A program made the translations under genes and the position numbers. 64,000 nt of DNA. It comes from Nakamurella leprariae (GTDB lineage: Bacteria; Actinomycetota; Actinomycetes; Mycobacteriales; Nakamurellaceae). The stretch lies in the NCBI RefSeq assembly GCF_016918035.1, contig NZ_JAERWK010000012.1, forward strand, positions 1-64,000, given 5' to 3'. Of this stretch, positions 1-9,054 are shown piece by piece (within the stretch, counting starts at the first letter, position 1; every line of letters starts with the position of its first letter). Under the pieces are notes generated by a model, which saw only the letters and a program-made list of their open reading frames with translations, made no database searches and had not been told where the DNA came from.

Positions 1-65
1 GGGGGGGTTTCCCCCGCCCCCCGGGGGGGGGGGGGGGGGGGGGGGGGGCCGGGGGCCCCCCCCCC
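1..65. other. G/C homopolymer stretch, probable assembly artefact
   Basis: The first 65 bases are almost only long runs of G and C. This does not look like coding or regulatory sequence even in a high-GC genome. It interrupts the reading frame of the permease fragment that follows, so it is most simply a low-quality contig edge. Confidence 0.7.
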
Positions 66-260
66 CACTTCCGGGCGCCGACCTGGGTCCCGGTGCTCGG
101 CATCGTCACTTGCGCCTACCTGGTCACCCCGCTGTCCGGCCGGGCCACGGCCGACTACTGGCTGGCGTTGATCCTGCTCGGCGTCGGGGTGGTGCTGTGG
201 GCGGTGAACCGGATGGTCGTGGGCAAGGTCCGGTTCGACGCGGGCAAGCTGGACGAGTGA
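66..260 (+). CDS. Amino-acid permease (APC superfamily), C-terminal fragment
   Basis: An open frame comes out of the homopolymer run and ends in TGA at 258-260. It encodes about 63 residues. The segment RAPTWVPVLGI resembles the linker before the last two helices of APC-superfamily amino-acid permeases. It is followed by two hydrophobic stretches (LGIVTCAYLVTPL and YWLALILLGVGVVLWAV) and a short charged cytoplasmic tail ending in LDE. The role would be amino-acid uptake at the cytoplasmic membrane. The rest of the gene lies outside the window or was lost in the low-quality edge. The substrate cannot be told from this piece. Confidence 0.6.
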   Translation, partial: HFRAPTWVPVLGIVTCAYLVTPLSGRATADYWLALILLGVGVVLWAVNRMVVGKVRFDAGKLDE

Positions 261-297
261 GCGGACACGACTGACCGCGTCACCCGGGGCCGCTCAC

Positions 298-576
298 ATG
301 GAGGCGGCGATGCCCCGGGACCGGGTGTCCTCCTCGCCCGGGGCGACCCGAGCTCGAGCCAACCGGTCCCGGGTGCGCGTCCCCGACCTCGAGATCAATG
401 TCATGGTCACGGATGTCGGCACCGGCCCGGACAGGTTCCGGGACCGGGTCGATGCGGCCTACCGAGCGAAGGACCACCGGTACGGGCGCTCCGCGGACGC
501 GATGACCCGCGACGGGACGGCCGCATCCACGCTGCGGCTGACATCGGGACCGGCGGCCGAGCGGCCCGGGGACTAG
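298..576 (+). pseudogene. Remnant of a DUF2255-family protein (C-terminal half only)
   Basis: The frame encodes 92 residues. From about residue 24 it resembles the C-terminal half of DUF2255 proteins: a RVRVPDLE strand, then RVDAAYRAKDHRYG, then DAMTRDG and a final TLRL strand. The N-terminal part of that small domain is absent, and the first 20 or so residues look like unrelated or frameshifted sequence. The 3' end overlaps the end of the convergent methionine aminopeptidase gene by four bases. DUF2255 function is unknown. I read this as a decayed gene; the alternative is a chance frame, but the match to the family's AAYRAK-x-RY core argues against that. Confidence 0.45.
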
Positions 577-1364
577 GCGACCGTGAGGACCCGCGGGCCG
601 GCGTCGGTCACCGCGACGGTGTGCTCGACGTGGCAGGCCATCGACCCGTCGGCGGTGGCCACGCCCCAGCCGTCGGGCAGGTGGCGGTAGTCGTCCTTGC
701 CGCCCAGGTGCAGCATGGGCTCCAGGGCGAGCACCAGGCCGCTGCGCAGCTCGAGGCCCCGGTGCCGGCGCCCCTCGTTGGCCACGTGCGGGGCCGCGTG
801 CATCTCCCGGCCGATGCCGTGCCCGCCGTGCCCCTTGAGCAGGCCGTACCCGCCGGCCCGGGCCACCTGGCCGATGGCTGCGGAGACGTCGCCGAGCTGG
901 TTGCCGCGGCGCATGGCGTCGATGCCGGCGTCCAGCGCCCGGGAGGCGGTGTCGATCATGGCCAGCAGCCGCGGGTCCGGGTCGGCGCCGAGCACGAAGG
1001 AGATGGCCGCGTCCGCCGCCCACCCGTCGACCGTGACCGCGATGTCCACCGAGACCAGATCGCCCGGCTCCAGCCGGCGGCCGTCCGGGATGGCGTGCAC
1101 CACCACGTCGTTGACGCTGATGCAGGTGACCGCCGGGTACGGCGACGGCGCCCAGCCCGGGTGGTAGCCGATGTAGCAGGACTCGGCGCCGCGGTCGGCG
1201 ATGACCTGCGCCGCCGCGGCGTCCAGCGCGAGCGCGGTGACGCCGGCGTCCAGCGAGGTCTCGGCCGTCTCGCGGCACGCCTGCAGGCAGGCGGCCACCA
1301 CCGATCCGGCCGCGGCCATCGCGTCGATCTCGCCGGGCGTGCGCAGTTCCACCAGTTCGGGCAT
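573..1364 (-). CDS. map: Type I methionine aminopeptidase
   Basis: This 263-residue enzyme removes the initiator methionine from nascent proteins in the cytoplasm. The metal-binding set of the family can be followed along the chain: Asp in SVDIAV, Asp in WAADAAISF, His in GHGIGREMH, Glu in LALEPML and Glu in HVEHTVAVT. The substrate-side His is in VVHAIPD. The length fits a type I enzyme without N-terminal extension. The ATG start gives MPELVELRTPGEI, the usual opening of the family. It is a monocistronic minus-strand gene whose 3' end meets the DUF2255 remnant. Actinobacteria often have two map genes; this copy is not in the ribosomal-protein cluster, so it may be the second one. Confidence 0.93.
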   Translation of the reverse strand: MPELVELRTPGEIDAMAAAGSVVAACLQACRETAETSLDAGVTALALDAAAAQVIADRGAESCYIGYHPGWAPSPYPAVTCISVNDVVVHAIPDGRRLEPGDLVSVDIAVTVDGWAADAAISFVLGADPDPRLLAMIDTASRALDAGIDAMRRGNQLGDVSAAIGQVARAGGYGLLKGHGGHGIGREMHAAPHVANEGRRHRGLELRSGLVLALEPMLHLGGKDDYRHLPDGWGVATADGSMACHVEHTVAVTDAGPRVLTVA

Positions 1365-1398
1365 CGCGGATCCTCGTCAGTGCTGGTCGGTCGTGAGG

Positions 1399-2220
1399 TC
1401 AGTCGTCGTCGACGGCGGCCAGGTCACGCAGCTCCGTCCGGGCGATCTTCCCGTCGAGATCGTCGGCCAGCTGGTCCTGACCGGCCAGGTGCCGCAGGAA
1501 GAAGGCGGTCGCCAGCATCCGCACGACCGACTGGGTCTTGCCCTCGTGTCCGCTGCCGGACACCGTGGACGTCCAGTGCGGGCCTTCGGCCAGCCCGAAC
1601 AGACTGGCGCGCTTGACCACTCGCAGCTGCGAGGGGCCGGTCCAGGACCGGGCGATCTGGGAGCCGGCCGACTCGACCATGTCGCCGCCGTCGGTCCCGA
1701 TCAGGTGCAGTCCGGGCACCTCGACCAGGCCGGCGGCCTGGATCGCGGACGGCGAGGTCTCCACCGCGGTCACGGTGACGACCGCGTCGATCGAGTCGTC
1801 CTGGGACGCGGCCAGCACCGCGGAGCCGGCGCCGGTGGTGTGGCCCATGACGCCCATCCGGGACGGGTCGGCGCGCACCCGCCCGCCGCCCAGCCGGGCG
1901 TGCGCGGCGACCCGCAACGCCTTCGACAGGTCGACGGCCAGCCCGCTGTGCGAGGCCAGCGGACCGCGTTCCGTGCTCGGCGCGACGGCGATGATCCCCC
2001 AGCTGGCCAGGTACCGCAGGGTGTCCAGGTACCGGGACACCGGCTGCAACCAGCCGTGCGCGAAGGCGACGACCGGCAGGTCGCGCCCCGACTGCGGGGT
2101 GAAGACGACACCCGGCAGGCCGGCGATGTCGAGATCCCCGGTGGCCACCCGGTGCGGTCCGCGGTGGGCCAGGTAGTCCAGGGTGGGATGCTCGATCCGG
2201 GGAGCCCCGCGCCGTGTCAT
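1399..2220 (-). CDS. Alpha/beta hydrolase-fold protein with Thr at the nucleophile position
   Basis: This 273-residue protein has the layout of dienelactone-hydrolase or cutinase-like alpha/beta hydrolases: an early strand LPVVAFAHGW with the oxyanion region, a nucleophile elbow at about residues 126-130, a possible acid in LIGTDGGDM, and a possible His in SGSGHEGKTQ. The elbow reads GHTTG rather than GHSxG, so threonine 128 replaces the catalytic serine. There is no signal peptide. The ATG at 2220 was chosen because homology begins soon after it. It is divergent from the AAA ATPase gene across 155 bases. Substrate is unknown; it may be a catalytically altered or non-enzymatic member. Confidence 0.75.
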   Translation of the reverse strand: MTRRGAPRIEHPTLDYLAHRGPHRVATGDLDIAGLPGVVFTPQSGRDLPVVAFAHGWLQPVSRYLDTLRYLASWGIIAVAPSTERGPLASHSGLAVDLSKALRVAAHARLGGGRVRADPSRMGVMGHTTGAGSAVLAASQDDSIDAVVTVTAVETSPSAIQAAGLVEVPGLHLIGTDGGDMVESAGSQIARSWTGPSQLRVVKRASLFGLAEGPHWTSTVSGSGHEGKTQSVVRMLATAFFLRHLAGQDQLADDLDGKIARTELRDLAAVDDD

Positions 2221-2375
2221 CCGACCTCCTGCTCGCCCGTGAATCGCGCACTGCTGGTTCCGTACAGTAGTGCCGCCCGGGCCGGCCGCGGCGCAGGGCC
2301 GTCGGGGTGGAGCCCCGGCCGCCGTGCCGGTGCAGTCGCCACGGGAGCCGCGATGGCAGAGGTGTGGGGGACCTG

Positions 2376-4082
2376 ATGAGCGCACCCGACCGTCCGTCCG
2401 TGACCCACGCCCCGGCCGGCGGGCTGCCACCGGCCGAGCCGCTGGACGCCTTCGCCGCCGAACTGCGCCGGTTGGTCCGGGCCCGCTTCCCGCTGCTGGC
2501 CGTGCAGACCGCGGAGGAGTCGCGGGTGCTGGCCGAGATCGCCCGCGTGCTGGGCGACCGGACGCTGGTCTTCCCGCCGCGCCAGGTGCACACCTGGTCG
2601 ACCTCCCAGGGGTTCGCGGCGCTGGGCAGGCCCGGGCATCCGGACACCCGGCCGCCGCACGCCGCGCTGGCCGCGGCCGGCACGCTCTCGGCGCCCAGTG
2701 CGGTGGTCATGCTCGACCTGCACCCATGGCTGGGGTCGCCGAACACCCCGCCGGACACCCAGCTGGTGCGGCTGCTCAAGGACACGGTGCGGACCTATCG
2801 GGAGGGCTCCGTGCCCCGCACGCTGATCCTGGTCTCGCCGGTCGGGTACCTGCCGCCGGAACTGGAGTCGCTGGTCACCACGGTCGAGTTCCCGCTGCCG
2901 ACCGCCTCGCAGATCCGCGGGCTGCTGGACCGGATGATCGAGCACAACGTCGGCACCGGTGCGCTCACCGTCGATCTCGGCCCGCAGGGGGCCGAGCGGC
3001 TGGCCGAGGCGGCCCGCGGGCTGACCGCGGCGGAGGCCGAGAACGCCTTCGCCCGGGCCATGGTCGACGACGGACGGCTCACCGACGACGACGTCGGCCA
3101 GGTGTGGCAGGAGAAGCGCCAGATCGTGGCCAGGTCGGGGGTGCTGGACGTCGTCCGGTCCACCGTCAGGCTGTCCGACGTGGGTGGACTGGGCACCCTC
3201 AAGACCTGGCTGACCAAGCGCAACGGGGCCTGGCTGGACGACGCCCGGGCGTACGGGCTGCCGGCTCCCAAGGGCGTGCTGGTCACCGGGGTGCCGGGGT
3301 GCGGGAAGTCGCTGACCGCCAAGGCCATGGCGTCGGCCTGGTCGCTCCCGCTGCTGCGGCTGGACATCGGCCGGGTGTTCGGCGGGCTGGTCGGCGCCAG
3401 CGAGGCCAACATGCGCACCGCGCTGCGCACCGCCGAGGCGGTGGCGCCGTGCGTGCTGTGGATCGACGAGATCGAGAAGGGCTTCGCTGCGGGCGCGTCC
3501 GGCAGCGGCGACTCCGGCACCTCGGCCCGGGTGTTCGGCACCTTCCTGACCTGGATGCAGGAGAAGACGGCGCCGGTGTTCGTGATGGCCACCGCGAACC
3601 AGATCGGGCTGCTACCGCCGGAGATGCTGCGCAAGGGCCGGTTCGACGAGATCTTCTTCATCGACCTGCCCACCGACGCGGAGCGCACCGTCATCTTCCG
3701 GCTGCACCTGACCGCCCGACTGGCCGCCGGTCCGGCGCTCGGGGCGCTGACCGTCACCGACGACCTGCTGGCCCGGCTGGTGGCCGCCACCGAGGGATTC
3801 TCCGGCGCCGAGATCGAGCAGGTCGTCATCGCCGCGTGTTTCGACGCGTTCGCCGGGCGGCGGGAACTGACCGAGGTCGACCTGCTCACCGAGATCGAGC
3901 GGACCGTGCCGCTGTCGGTGACCCAGGCCGAGCAGATCGCCGCACTGCGGGCCTGGGCCGATGTGCGGGCCGTGGCCGCCACCGCCGCCGAGGACCGGGC
4001 CGGTTACGTCACCGGGGAGCCGGGCGGCGCCCCGCAGGCCGACCTGGTGCAGGCGCGGGGTGGGCGGGCGATGCCGGGCTGA
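2376..4082 (+). CDS. AAA+ ATPase of the Ycf46 type
   Basis: The 568-residue protein has a poorly conserved N-terminal region and a single C-terminal AAA+ module. Walker A is GVPGCGKSLTAKAMA (around residue 305), Walker B is CVLWIDEIEKGF, and the sensor and arginine-finger region follows in ATANQIGLLPPEMLRKGRFDEIFF. The stretches PLLRLDIGRVFGG and GDSGTSARVFGTFLTWMQEK closely follow cyanobacterial and plastid Ycf46 proteins, whose role is not well defined. No protease domain is present, so it is not FtsH. The ATG at 2376 follows a GGTGTGGGGGA purine-rich stretch; in-frame codons upstream give non-homologous sequence. It is probably cytosolic and could act as a remodelling ATPase. Confidence 0.82.
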   Translation: MSAPDRPSVTHAPAGGLPPAEPLDAFAAELRRLVRARFPLLAVQTAEESRVLAEIARVLGDRTLVFPPRQVHTWSTSQGFAALGRPGHPDTRPPHAALAAAGTLSAPSAVVMLDLHPWLGSPNTPPDTQLVRLLKDTVRTYREGSVPRTLILVSPVGYLPPELESLVTTVEFPLPTASQIRGLLDRMIEHNVGTGALTVDLGPQGAERLAEAARGLTAAEAENAFARAMVDDGRLTDDDVGQVWQEKRQIVARSGVLDVVRSTVRLSDVGGLGTLKTWLTKRNGAWLDDARAYGLPAPKGVLVTGVPGCGKSLTAKAMASAWSLPLLRLDIGRVFGGLVGASEANMRTALRTAEAVAPCVLWIDEIEKGFAAGASGSGDSGTSARVFGTFLTWMQEKTAPVFVMATANQIGLLPPEMLRKGRFDEIFFIDLPTDAERTVIFRLHLTARLAAGPALGALTVTDDLLARLVAATEGFSGAEIEQVVIAACFDAFAGRRELTEVDLLTEIERTVPLSVTQAEQIAALRAWADVRAVAATAAEDRAGYVTGEPGGAPQADLVQARGGRAMPG

Positions 4083-4085
4083 GGC

Positions 4086-4107
4086 GCCCGGCTCACCCCT
4101 GCCGGGC
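4086..4107. terminator. Short hairpin between convergent genes
   Basis: GCCCGGC, an 8-base loop, then GCCGGGC form a perfect 7-bp stem just after the AAA ATPase stop and overlapping the last codons of the convergent benE gene. There is no T-run. It could stop transcription from either side, but this is weak evidence. Confidence 0.35.
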
Positions 4108-5301
4108 TCGCCGCGGGCGGAGCAGCGCCAGCACGGCCACCCCGGCCAGCAGACCCCAGAACGCGGAGCCGATGCCGACGAACGCGGTCCCGGCCGCGGT
4201 CACCACGAACGTCACCGCGGCCGACTCCAGCCGGCCCTCGGTCCGCGGGGCCGGGGCACCGGCCGCCGCCGGCGCCGGCGGGCCGAACGCGGCCATCAGG
4301 GCGGAGGCCAGGGCGCCGAGCAGGGCCAGGCCGGCCACCGCCTCGATGAGCACCGGCGGGGCGACCGCCAGCAACGCCCCGGCCAGTCCGGCGAGCAGAC
4401 CGAGCAGCCCGAGCCCGACACCGGCGGTGACCGATGCGATCCACCGTCGGCCGCGGTCGGGGCCTGCGTCGGGCCCGGCGGCCAGCGCGGCACTGATCGC
4501 GGCCAGGTTGACCGCGTGCCCGCCGAACGGGGCGCCGGCGACGGTGGCCACGCCGGTGGCGAGCAGGATCGGCCGCAGCGCCGGGCGGTAGCCGTACTGG
4601 GCCAGCACGGCCATGCCCGGGACGTTCTGCGACGCCATGGTGACCACGAACAGCGGTAGCGCGATCCCGACGACAGCGCCGACCGTGAACTCCGGGGTGA
4701 CCCAGGTCAGGGTGGGCAGCAGCGGGACCCCGACGAGTTCGGGCCCGCTGATCAGGATGCCGGCGACGGCCACGACCAGCGCGGCGGGCACCGCCCAGGG
4801 CCGGGCGAACCGGGTCAGCAGCAACCAGGTCACGATGACCGGCGCGGCCAGGGCGGGCACCTCGCCGAGCGCGCGCACCGGAGCCAGGCAGAGTTGCAGC
4901 AGCACCCCGGCGAGCATCGCGCTGGCCAGGTGGGCGGGGATGGCGGCGATGAGCCGGCCCAGCGGTGCCAGTGTCCCGGCCAGCACGATGAGCACGCCGC
5001 AGATCAGGAAGGCGCCCACCGCGGCGGGGAACCCGCCCTCCGGGGTGCCGGTCGAGATGAGGAGTGCCGCACCGGGGGTCGACCACGCGATGCTGATCGG
5101 AAGCTTCGTGCGGAGCCCGAGCAGCACCGCCACCACCGCGCACGCCACGCTCACCGCCAGCAGCCCGGACGCGGCCTGGGCGTCGTCCGCGCCGGCCGCC
5201 CGCAACCCGGTCAGCACCACCGTGAAGGAACTGGCGAACCCGACGAGGGCGGTGACCACGCCGGCCAGCAGGGGTTGCGCGCGGCCGGCGGCTCGGGGCA
5301 T
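4093..5301 (-). CDS. benE: BenE-family benzoate/H+ symporter-like membrane protein
   Basis: About 402 residues with 11-12 hydrophobic segments. Family marks are visible: IAWSTPGAALLISTG in the first half, then ASQNVPGMAVLAQYGYRP and APFGGHAVNLAAISAAL in the second. These are the conserved half-helix motifs of BenE (NCS2-like fold) transporters. Known members import benzoate with protons. No benzoate-catabolic genes are nearby, so the real substrate is uncertain. The start at 5301 (MPRAAGRAQPLLAGVV) is the last methionine before the first helix and was preferred to an upstream ATG that adds an Arg/Pro-rich, non-homologous stretch. Confidence 0.88.
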   Translation of the reverse strand: MPRAAGRAQPLLAGVVTALVGFASSFTVVLTGLRAAGADDAQAASGLLAVSVACAVVAVLLGLRTKLPISIAWSTPGAALLISTGTPEGGFPAAVGAFLICGVLIVLAGTLAPLGRLIAAIPAHLASAMLAGVLLQLCLAPVRALGEVPALAAPVIVTWLLLTRFARPWAVPAALVVAVAGILISGPELVGVPLLPTLTWVTPEFTVGAVVGIALPLFVVTMASQNVPGMAVLAQYGYRPALRPILLATGVATVAGAPFGGHAVNLAAISAALAAGPDAGPDRGRRWIASVTAGVGLGLLGLLAGLAGALLAVAPPVLIEAVAGLALLGALASALMAAFGPPAPAAAGAPAPRTEGRLESAAVTFVVTAAGTAFVGIGSAFWGLLAGVAVLALLRPRRARQG

Positions 5302-5520
5302 GCGGTCTCCAGTCGGGCTCCTCGACGGGCCGGGACGCCCGTGCGGCGGCACACCGTACCCCCGCGTTCCCGTGCCGCCCGGGCATTGATGGTCCGGGCT
5401 CCGCGTCGAACGGTGCATCCCGAGCTCCGGATGGGCTCACCTCCAGGAAGGACGCGGCGTTCGTCGGGGCTCGTCCGTCGGACCCCTGGGTCCCGGGGGA
5501 GACCGACCGACGGAGGACCT

Positions 5521-5920
5521 GTGCCAGCGACGTTCAACCACACCATCATCGCCACCGGCGACCGCGAGGCCTCGGCGGTGTCCTACCGCTCCATCCTGGA
5601 GGCGGCCGACGCGCAGAGCTGGGGCATCTTCACCAACGTGCAGCTCGACGGGGGGGTGTTCCTGCAGTTCGCCGACCTGCCGGTGGAGGTGTTCCCGGAG
5701 ATCCAGATCCAGCACTCCGCGTTCCTGGTCGACGACGCGTTCCTGGTCGACGACGCCTGTTCGACCGCGCCCTGCACCGGCTGCGCTCCGGCGGCATCGA
5801 GCACTGGACCGACCCGGCGGCAGCGACCGGGGGAGATCAACCACGAGCACGGCGGCCGCGGCGTCTCCCTCGACCCGGCCGGGCACGGTCTGGGGATCTC
5901 GACCCGGCCGTACTGCTGGG
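5521..5920 (+). pseudogene. Frameshifted VOC (glyoxalase/bleomycin-resistance) family gene
   Basis: The GTG at 5521 follows GGAGG and opens a VOC-domain protein (PATFNHTIIATGDREAS, then GIFTNVQLDGGVFLQFAD). Three lesions break it. The 18 bases coding AFLVDD are duplicated in tandem at about 5718-5753. From 5760 to about 5820 the homologous residues (FDRALHRLRSGGIEHW) are in another frame. After 5821 the first frame resumes with QRPGEINHEHGGRG. The expected stop after TRPY is missing, and the frame stays open past the glmS start. Intact relatives are single-domain metal-dependent VOC proteins. The coding trace is clear, so this is a recent pseudogene or contains sequencing errors. Confidence 0.75.
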
Positions 5921-6150
5921 CGAGGGAGTCGGGCGGTCCGGGAGACGGTCGGGTGCGAAGTGGGTCGGACGGTGTGCGGATGGCGGCAGGATGTGCGAGT
6001 CCGGCCGTACGGTGGTGCAACCCAGCGACCGGGCAAGACACGCGCTCTTCGGAACGAAGCAATTACGCACCGTGCAGGCCCACCCGGGTCACCATCACCC
6101 ACTGTGGCGCATCCGACCGTCGACACCGCGAATCGGACGGGCCGCCGGGC

Positions 6151-6156
6151 TACCCT
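6151..6156 (+). promoter_or_regulatory. Candidate -10 hexamer for leaderless glmS
   Basis: TACCCT ends 7 bases before the glmS ATG and no Shine-Dalgarno sequence lies between. In actinobacteria a TANNNT hexamer ending 6-8 bases before the start codon is typical of leaderless mRNAs. No convincing -35 box was seen. Confidence 0.5.
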
Positions 6157-6163
6157 CTCGACC

Positions 6164-8023
6164 ATGTGCGGCATCATCGGCTACATCGGTCCCCGGCAGG
6201 CGTTGCCACTCGTCCTGGAGGGGCTGGGCCGGATGGAGTACCGCGGGTACGACTCCGCGGGCGTGGCCATCCTGGACGAGACCGGGGAGCTGCACACCGC
6301 CAAGAAGGCGGGCGCGCTGGTCAACCTGGAGCGGCTCATCGACTCCGGTGAGGTGGCACTGGCCGGCTCCGTCGGCATCGGGCACACCCGGTGGGCGACG
6401 CACGGCGGCCCGACCGACCGGAACGCCCACCCGCACACCGACCGGCCGGGACGGGTCGCCGTCATCCACAACGGGATCATCGAGAACTTCCCGGTGCTGC
6501 GTCGTGAGCTCGAGGCGGCCGGCGTGGAGATGACCAGCGACACCGACACCGAGGTGGTCGCGCATCTGCTCGGCGAGGCGTTCGACCGCGGCCCCACCGC
6601 GGGCGACCTGCCGGCCAGCATGGCCGCGGTCTGCCGGCGGCTCGAGGGTGCGTTCACGCTGGTCGCCACGCACGCCGACGTCCCCGACCTGCTGGTCGCC
6701 GCCCGACGCAACTCGCCGCTGGTCATCGGGCAGGGCGACGGCGAGATGTTCGTGGCCAGCGACGTCGCCGCGTTCATCTCACACACCGATCAGGCCGTCG
6801 AGCTGGGCCAGGACCAGCTGGTCGTCATCACCCCGGACGGGTACGAGGTCACCTCGTTCACCGGGGGCGACCCGGACTTCCGCCCGTTCACGGTGGACTG
6901 GGACCTGGCCGCCGCCGAGAAGGGCGGCTTCCCGACCTTCATGGACAAGGAGATCGCCGAGCAGCCGGCCGCCCTGGCCGACACCCTGCGTGGTCACTTC
7001 GACGGCACCCACATCGTGCTCGACGAGCAGCGCCTGGGTGAGGACGAGCTGCGCACCGTCGACAAGGTGTTCGTCGTCGCCTGCGGCAGCGCCTACCACT
7101 CCGGGCTGGTGGCCAAGTACGCCATCGAGCACTGGACCCGGCTCCCCGTGGAGGTCGAGCTGGCCAGCGAGTTCCGGTACCGGGACCCGGTGCTGGACCG
7201 GGACACCTTGGTGGTGGCCGTCTCCCAGTCCGGCGAGACGGCCGACACCCTGGAGGCCGTCCGGCACGCCCGCCGGCAGCGGGCCCGGGTGCTGGCCGTC
7301 TGCAACACCAACGGCTCGCAGATCCCGCGGGAGTCGGACGCTGTCCTCTACACGCACGCAGGTCCGGAGATCGGGGTCGCCTCGACCAAGGCGTTCCTGG
7401 CCCAGGTCGCCGCGAACTACCTGGTCGGTCTGGCCCTGGCCCAGGCCCGCGGCACCAAGTACCCCGACGAGGTCGGTCGCGAGTTCGCCGCCCTGTCCGA
7501 GATGCCCGACGCGGTGGCGCAGACGCTGACCCTGCTGGACCCGGTCCGGCAGTGGGCCCGCGAACTGGCCGGCTCGCGCGCCGTGCTGTTCCTGGGCCGG
7601 CACGTCGGCTATCCGGTGGCCCTGGAGGGCGCGCTCAAGCTGAAGGAGCTGGCGTACATGCACGCCGAGGGCTTCGCGGCGGGCGAGCTCAAGCACGGCC
7701 CCATCGCGCTGATCGAGGAGGGCCTCCCGGTGGTGGTGGTCACCCCGTCGCCCAAGGCGCAGCCGATGTTGCACAGCAAGATCCTTTCCAACATCCGTGA
7801 GGTGCAGGCCCGTGGCGCCCGCACCCTGGTCATCGCCGAGGAGGGTGACGACACCGTCGCCCCGTTCGCCGACATGCTCGTCGAGCTGCCCCGGGTGCCG
7901 TCGCTGCTGCAGCCCCTGGTCGCCACGCTGCCGCTGCAGGTGCTGGCCGCCGAGATCGCCCGCAGCCGCGGCTACGACATCGACAAGCCGCGCAACCTGG
8001 CCAAGTCGGTCACCGTCGAGTAG
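6164..8023 (+). CDS. glmS: Glutamine--fructose-6-phosphate aminotransferase
   Basis: This 619-residue enzyme makes glucosamine-6-phosphate from fructose-6-phosphate and glutamine, the first step to UDP-GlcNAc for peptidoglycan. The chain begins MCGIIGYIG, so Cys2 becomes the N-terminal nucleophile of the class II glutaminase domain (roughly residues 2-220, with GHTRWATHG and HNGIIENF). Two SIS sugar-isomerase domains follow, the first marked by [10 protein letters not shown] and [10 protein letters not shown], and the chain ends in the characteristic [13 protein letters not shown]. Full length for the family. The start is fixed by the obligatory MCG. The acpS gene begins two bases after its stop, so the two are probably co-transcribed. 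Confidence 0.97.
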   Translation: MCGIIGYIGPRQALPLVLEGLGRMEYRGYDSAGVAILDETGELHTAKKAGALVNLERLIDSGEVALAGSVGIGHTRWATHGGPTDRNAHPHTDRPGRVAVIHNGIIENFPVLRRELEAAGVEMTSDTDTEVVAHLLGEAFDRGPTAGDLPASMAAVCRRLEGAFTLVATHADVPDLLVAARRNSPLVIGQGDGEMFVASDVAAFISHTDQAVELGQDQLVVITPDGYEVTSFTGGDPDFRPFTVDWDLAAAEKGGFPTFMDKEIAEQPAALADTLRGHFDGTHIVLDEQRLGEDELRTVDKVFVVACGSAYHSGLVAKYAIEHWTRLPVEVELASEFRYRDPVLDRDTLVVAVSQSGETADTLEAVRHARRQRARVLAVCNTNGSQIPRESDAVLYTHAGPEIGVASTKAFLAQVAANYLVGLALAQARGTKYPDEVGREFAALSEMPDAVAQTLTLLDPVRQWARELAGSRAVLFLGRHVGYPVALEGALKLKELAYMHAEGFAAGELKHGPIALIEEGLPVVVVTPSPKAQPMLHSKILSNIREVQARGARTLVIAEEGDDTVAPFADMLVELPRVPSLLQPLVATLPLQVLAAEIARSRGYDIDKPRNLAKSVTVE

Positions 8024-8025
8024 CG

Positions 8026-8457
8026 GTGCGGTTCCCCCGTCGCTCGACGCCGGCCGGCCGGCCGGGATCGTCCGGCCGTCCCGGTCTGGCCGTCATCGGC
8101 GTCGGCATCGACGTCGTCGCCGTGGACCGGTTCGCCGCGTCGCTGGCCCGCACCCCGAGCCTGGTCGACCGACTGTTCGCCTCCGACGAGCGGGTGACCC
8201 GCAGCGGGCACCCGCGGTCGGCGACCTCACTGGCCGCGCGGTTCGCGGCCAAGGAGGCGGTGGCCAAGGCGCTCGGGGTCCCGGCCGGGATGCAGTGGCA
8301 CCACTGCCGGGTGGTCAGCGCCGACAGCGGACGGCCTTCGCTGGTGATGACCGGCACCGTGCTCGCGGCGGCCGACGCCCAGGGCATCCAGGACTGGCAA
8401 CTGTCGCTCTCCCACGACGCCGGCATCGCCGCGGCCATGGTCGTCGCGCTGGGCTGA
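8026..8457 (+). CDS. acpS: Holo-[acyl-carrier-protein] synthase
   Basis: A 143-residue 4'-phosphopantetheinyl transferase that converts apo-ACP to holo-ACP for fatty-acid synthesis. The magnesium-binding motif is [10 protein letters not shown] near residue 27 and the second signature is [15 protein letters not shown] near residue 72. The last third ([18 protein letters not shown]) is also typical. The GTG at 8026 is used here; it adds about 20 Arg/Pro-rich residues before the domain, and the true start may lie a little downstream because VIGVGID is where homology begins. It directly follows glmS. Confidence 0.92.
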   Translation: MRFPRRSTPAGRPGSSGRPGLAVIGVGIDVVAVDRFAASLARTPSLVDRLFASDERVTRSGHPRSATSLAARFAAKEAVAKALGVPAGMQWHHCRVVSADSGRPSLVMTGTVLAAADAQGIQDWQLSLSHDAGIAAAMVVALG

Positions 8458-8505
8458 CGGCCGGTCCGGCGGCCACGGGTCGTGCAGGGGTCGCGCGGGG
8501 CCGGT

Positions 8506-9015
8506 TCAGCGGAACGCGATCGGGAACTGCACGGTCGGCTCCACCACCACCTCGGCGTTCAGCGTGTTGGCGATGAAGCACTCGTCGTGCCCCTGGTGCA
8601 CCATCGCCACCACCCGCTCGGTGTCGGTGCCCTCGGCCACCTCGATGTGCGGGCGCAGCACGATCCGGGTGATGCGCATGGCCTCCCGGGTCACCGGCAT
8701 CTCGGCCTCCGCCTCGTCCGAGTAGGACAGCACGTCCACGCCGGCGACCGCCGCCAGGGCCAGGAACGACAGCAGCTGGCAGGACGCGGCCGCCGCCAGC
8801 AGCAGCTGCTCCGGATTGGGCAGGGCCGCGTCCCCGCGGAACGCGGCGTCGGCGGTGACGGTCAGGCGCGTGTCGGTCGGCGGCAGCGTGACGTGGTGCG
8901 CCCGCGAGTAGTCGCGGTAGCCGCCGGCGGTGCTCCCGGACCACCTCAGCGCGGACGTGAACCGGTGCACCCTCGGGGCGCGGGCCGGCCGGACATCGGG
9001 CTCATCGGTGGTCAT
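8506..9015 (-). CDS. OsmC/Ohr-family protein
   Basis: A 169-residue protein of the OsmC fold, a family of thiol-dependent peroxidases that reduce organic hydroperoxides. The two conserved cysteines are visible: AAASCQLLSFL near residue 87 and HDECFIANTL near residue 153. The ATG at 9015 follows GGAGG. The gene is minus-strand and lies upstream of no obvious partner; nnr begins on the same strand higher up, so the two could form one transcript with 39 bases between them. It may belong to the OsmC subgroup rather than Ohr, since it lacks the Ohr ending. Confidence 0.88.
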   Translation of the reverse strand: MTTDEPDVRPARAPRVHRFTSALRWSGSTAGGYRDYSRAHHVTLPPTDTRLTVTADAAFRGDAALPNPEQLLLAAAASCQLLSFLALAAVAGVDVLSYSDEAEAEMPVTREAMRITRIVLRPHIEVAEGTDTERVVAMVHQGHDECFIANTLNAEVVVEPTVQFPIAFR

Positions 9016-9054
9016 CTCGGGTCCTCCCCGTCCAGACGGTCGTTGCCGGGCGGA

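Noticed and set aside
621-1616. Long plus-strand frames opposite map and the hydrolase
   Set aside because: They are Arg/Gly/Ala-rich antisense shadows caused by high GC; the minus-strand genes have full family motifs.
5921-6163. Possible glmS ribozyme or riboswitch upstream of glmS
   Set aside because: No pseudoknotted ribozyme core was recognisable and the -10 hexamer lies seven bases before the ATG, which leaves no room for a leader RNA.
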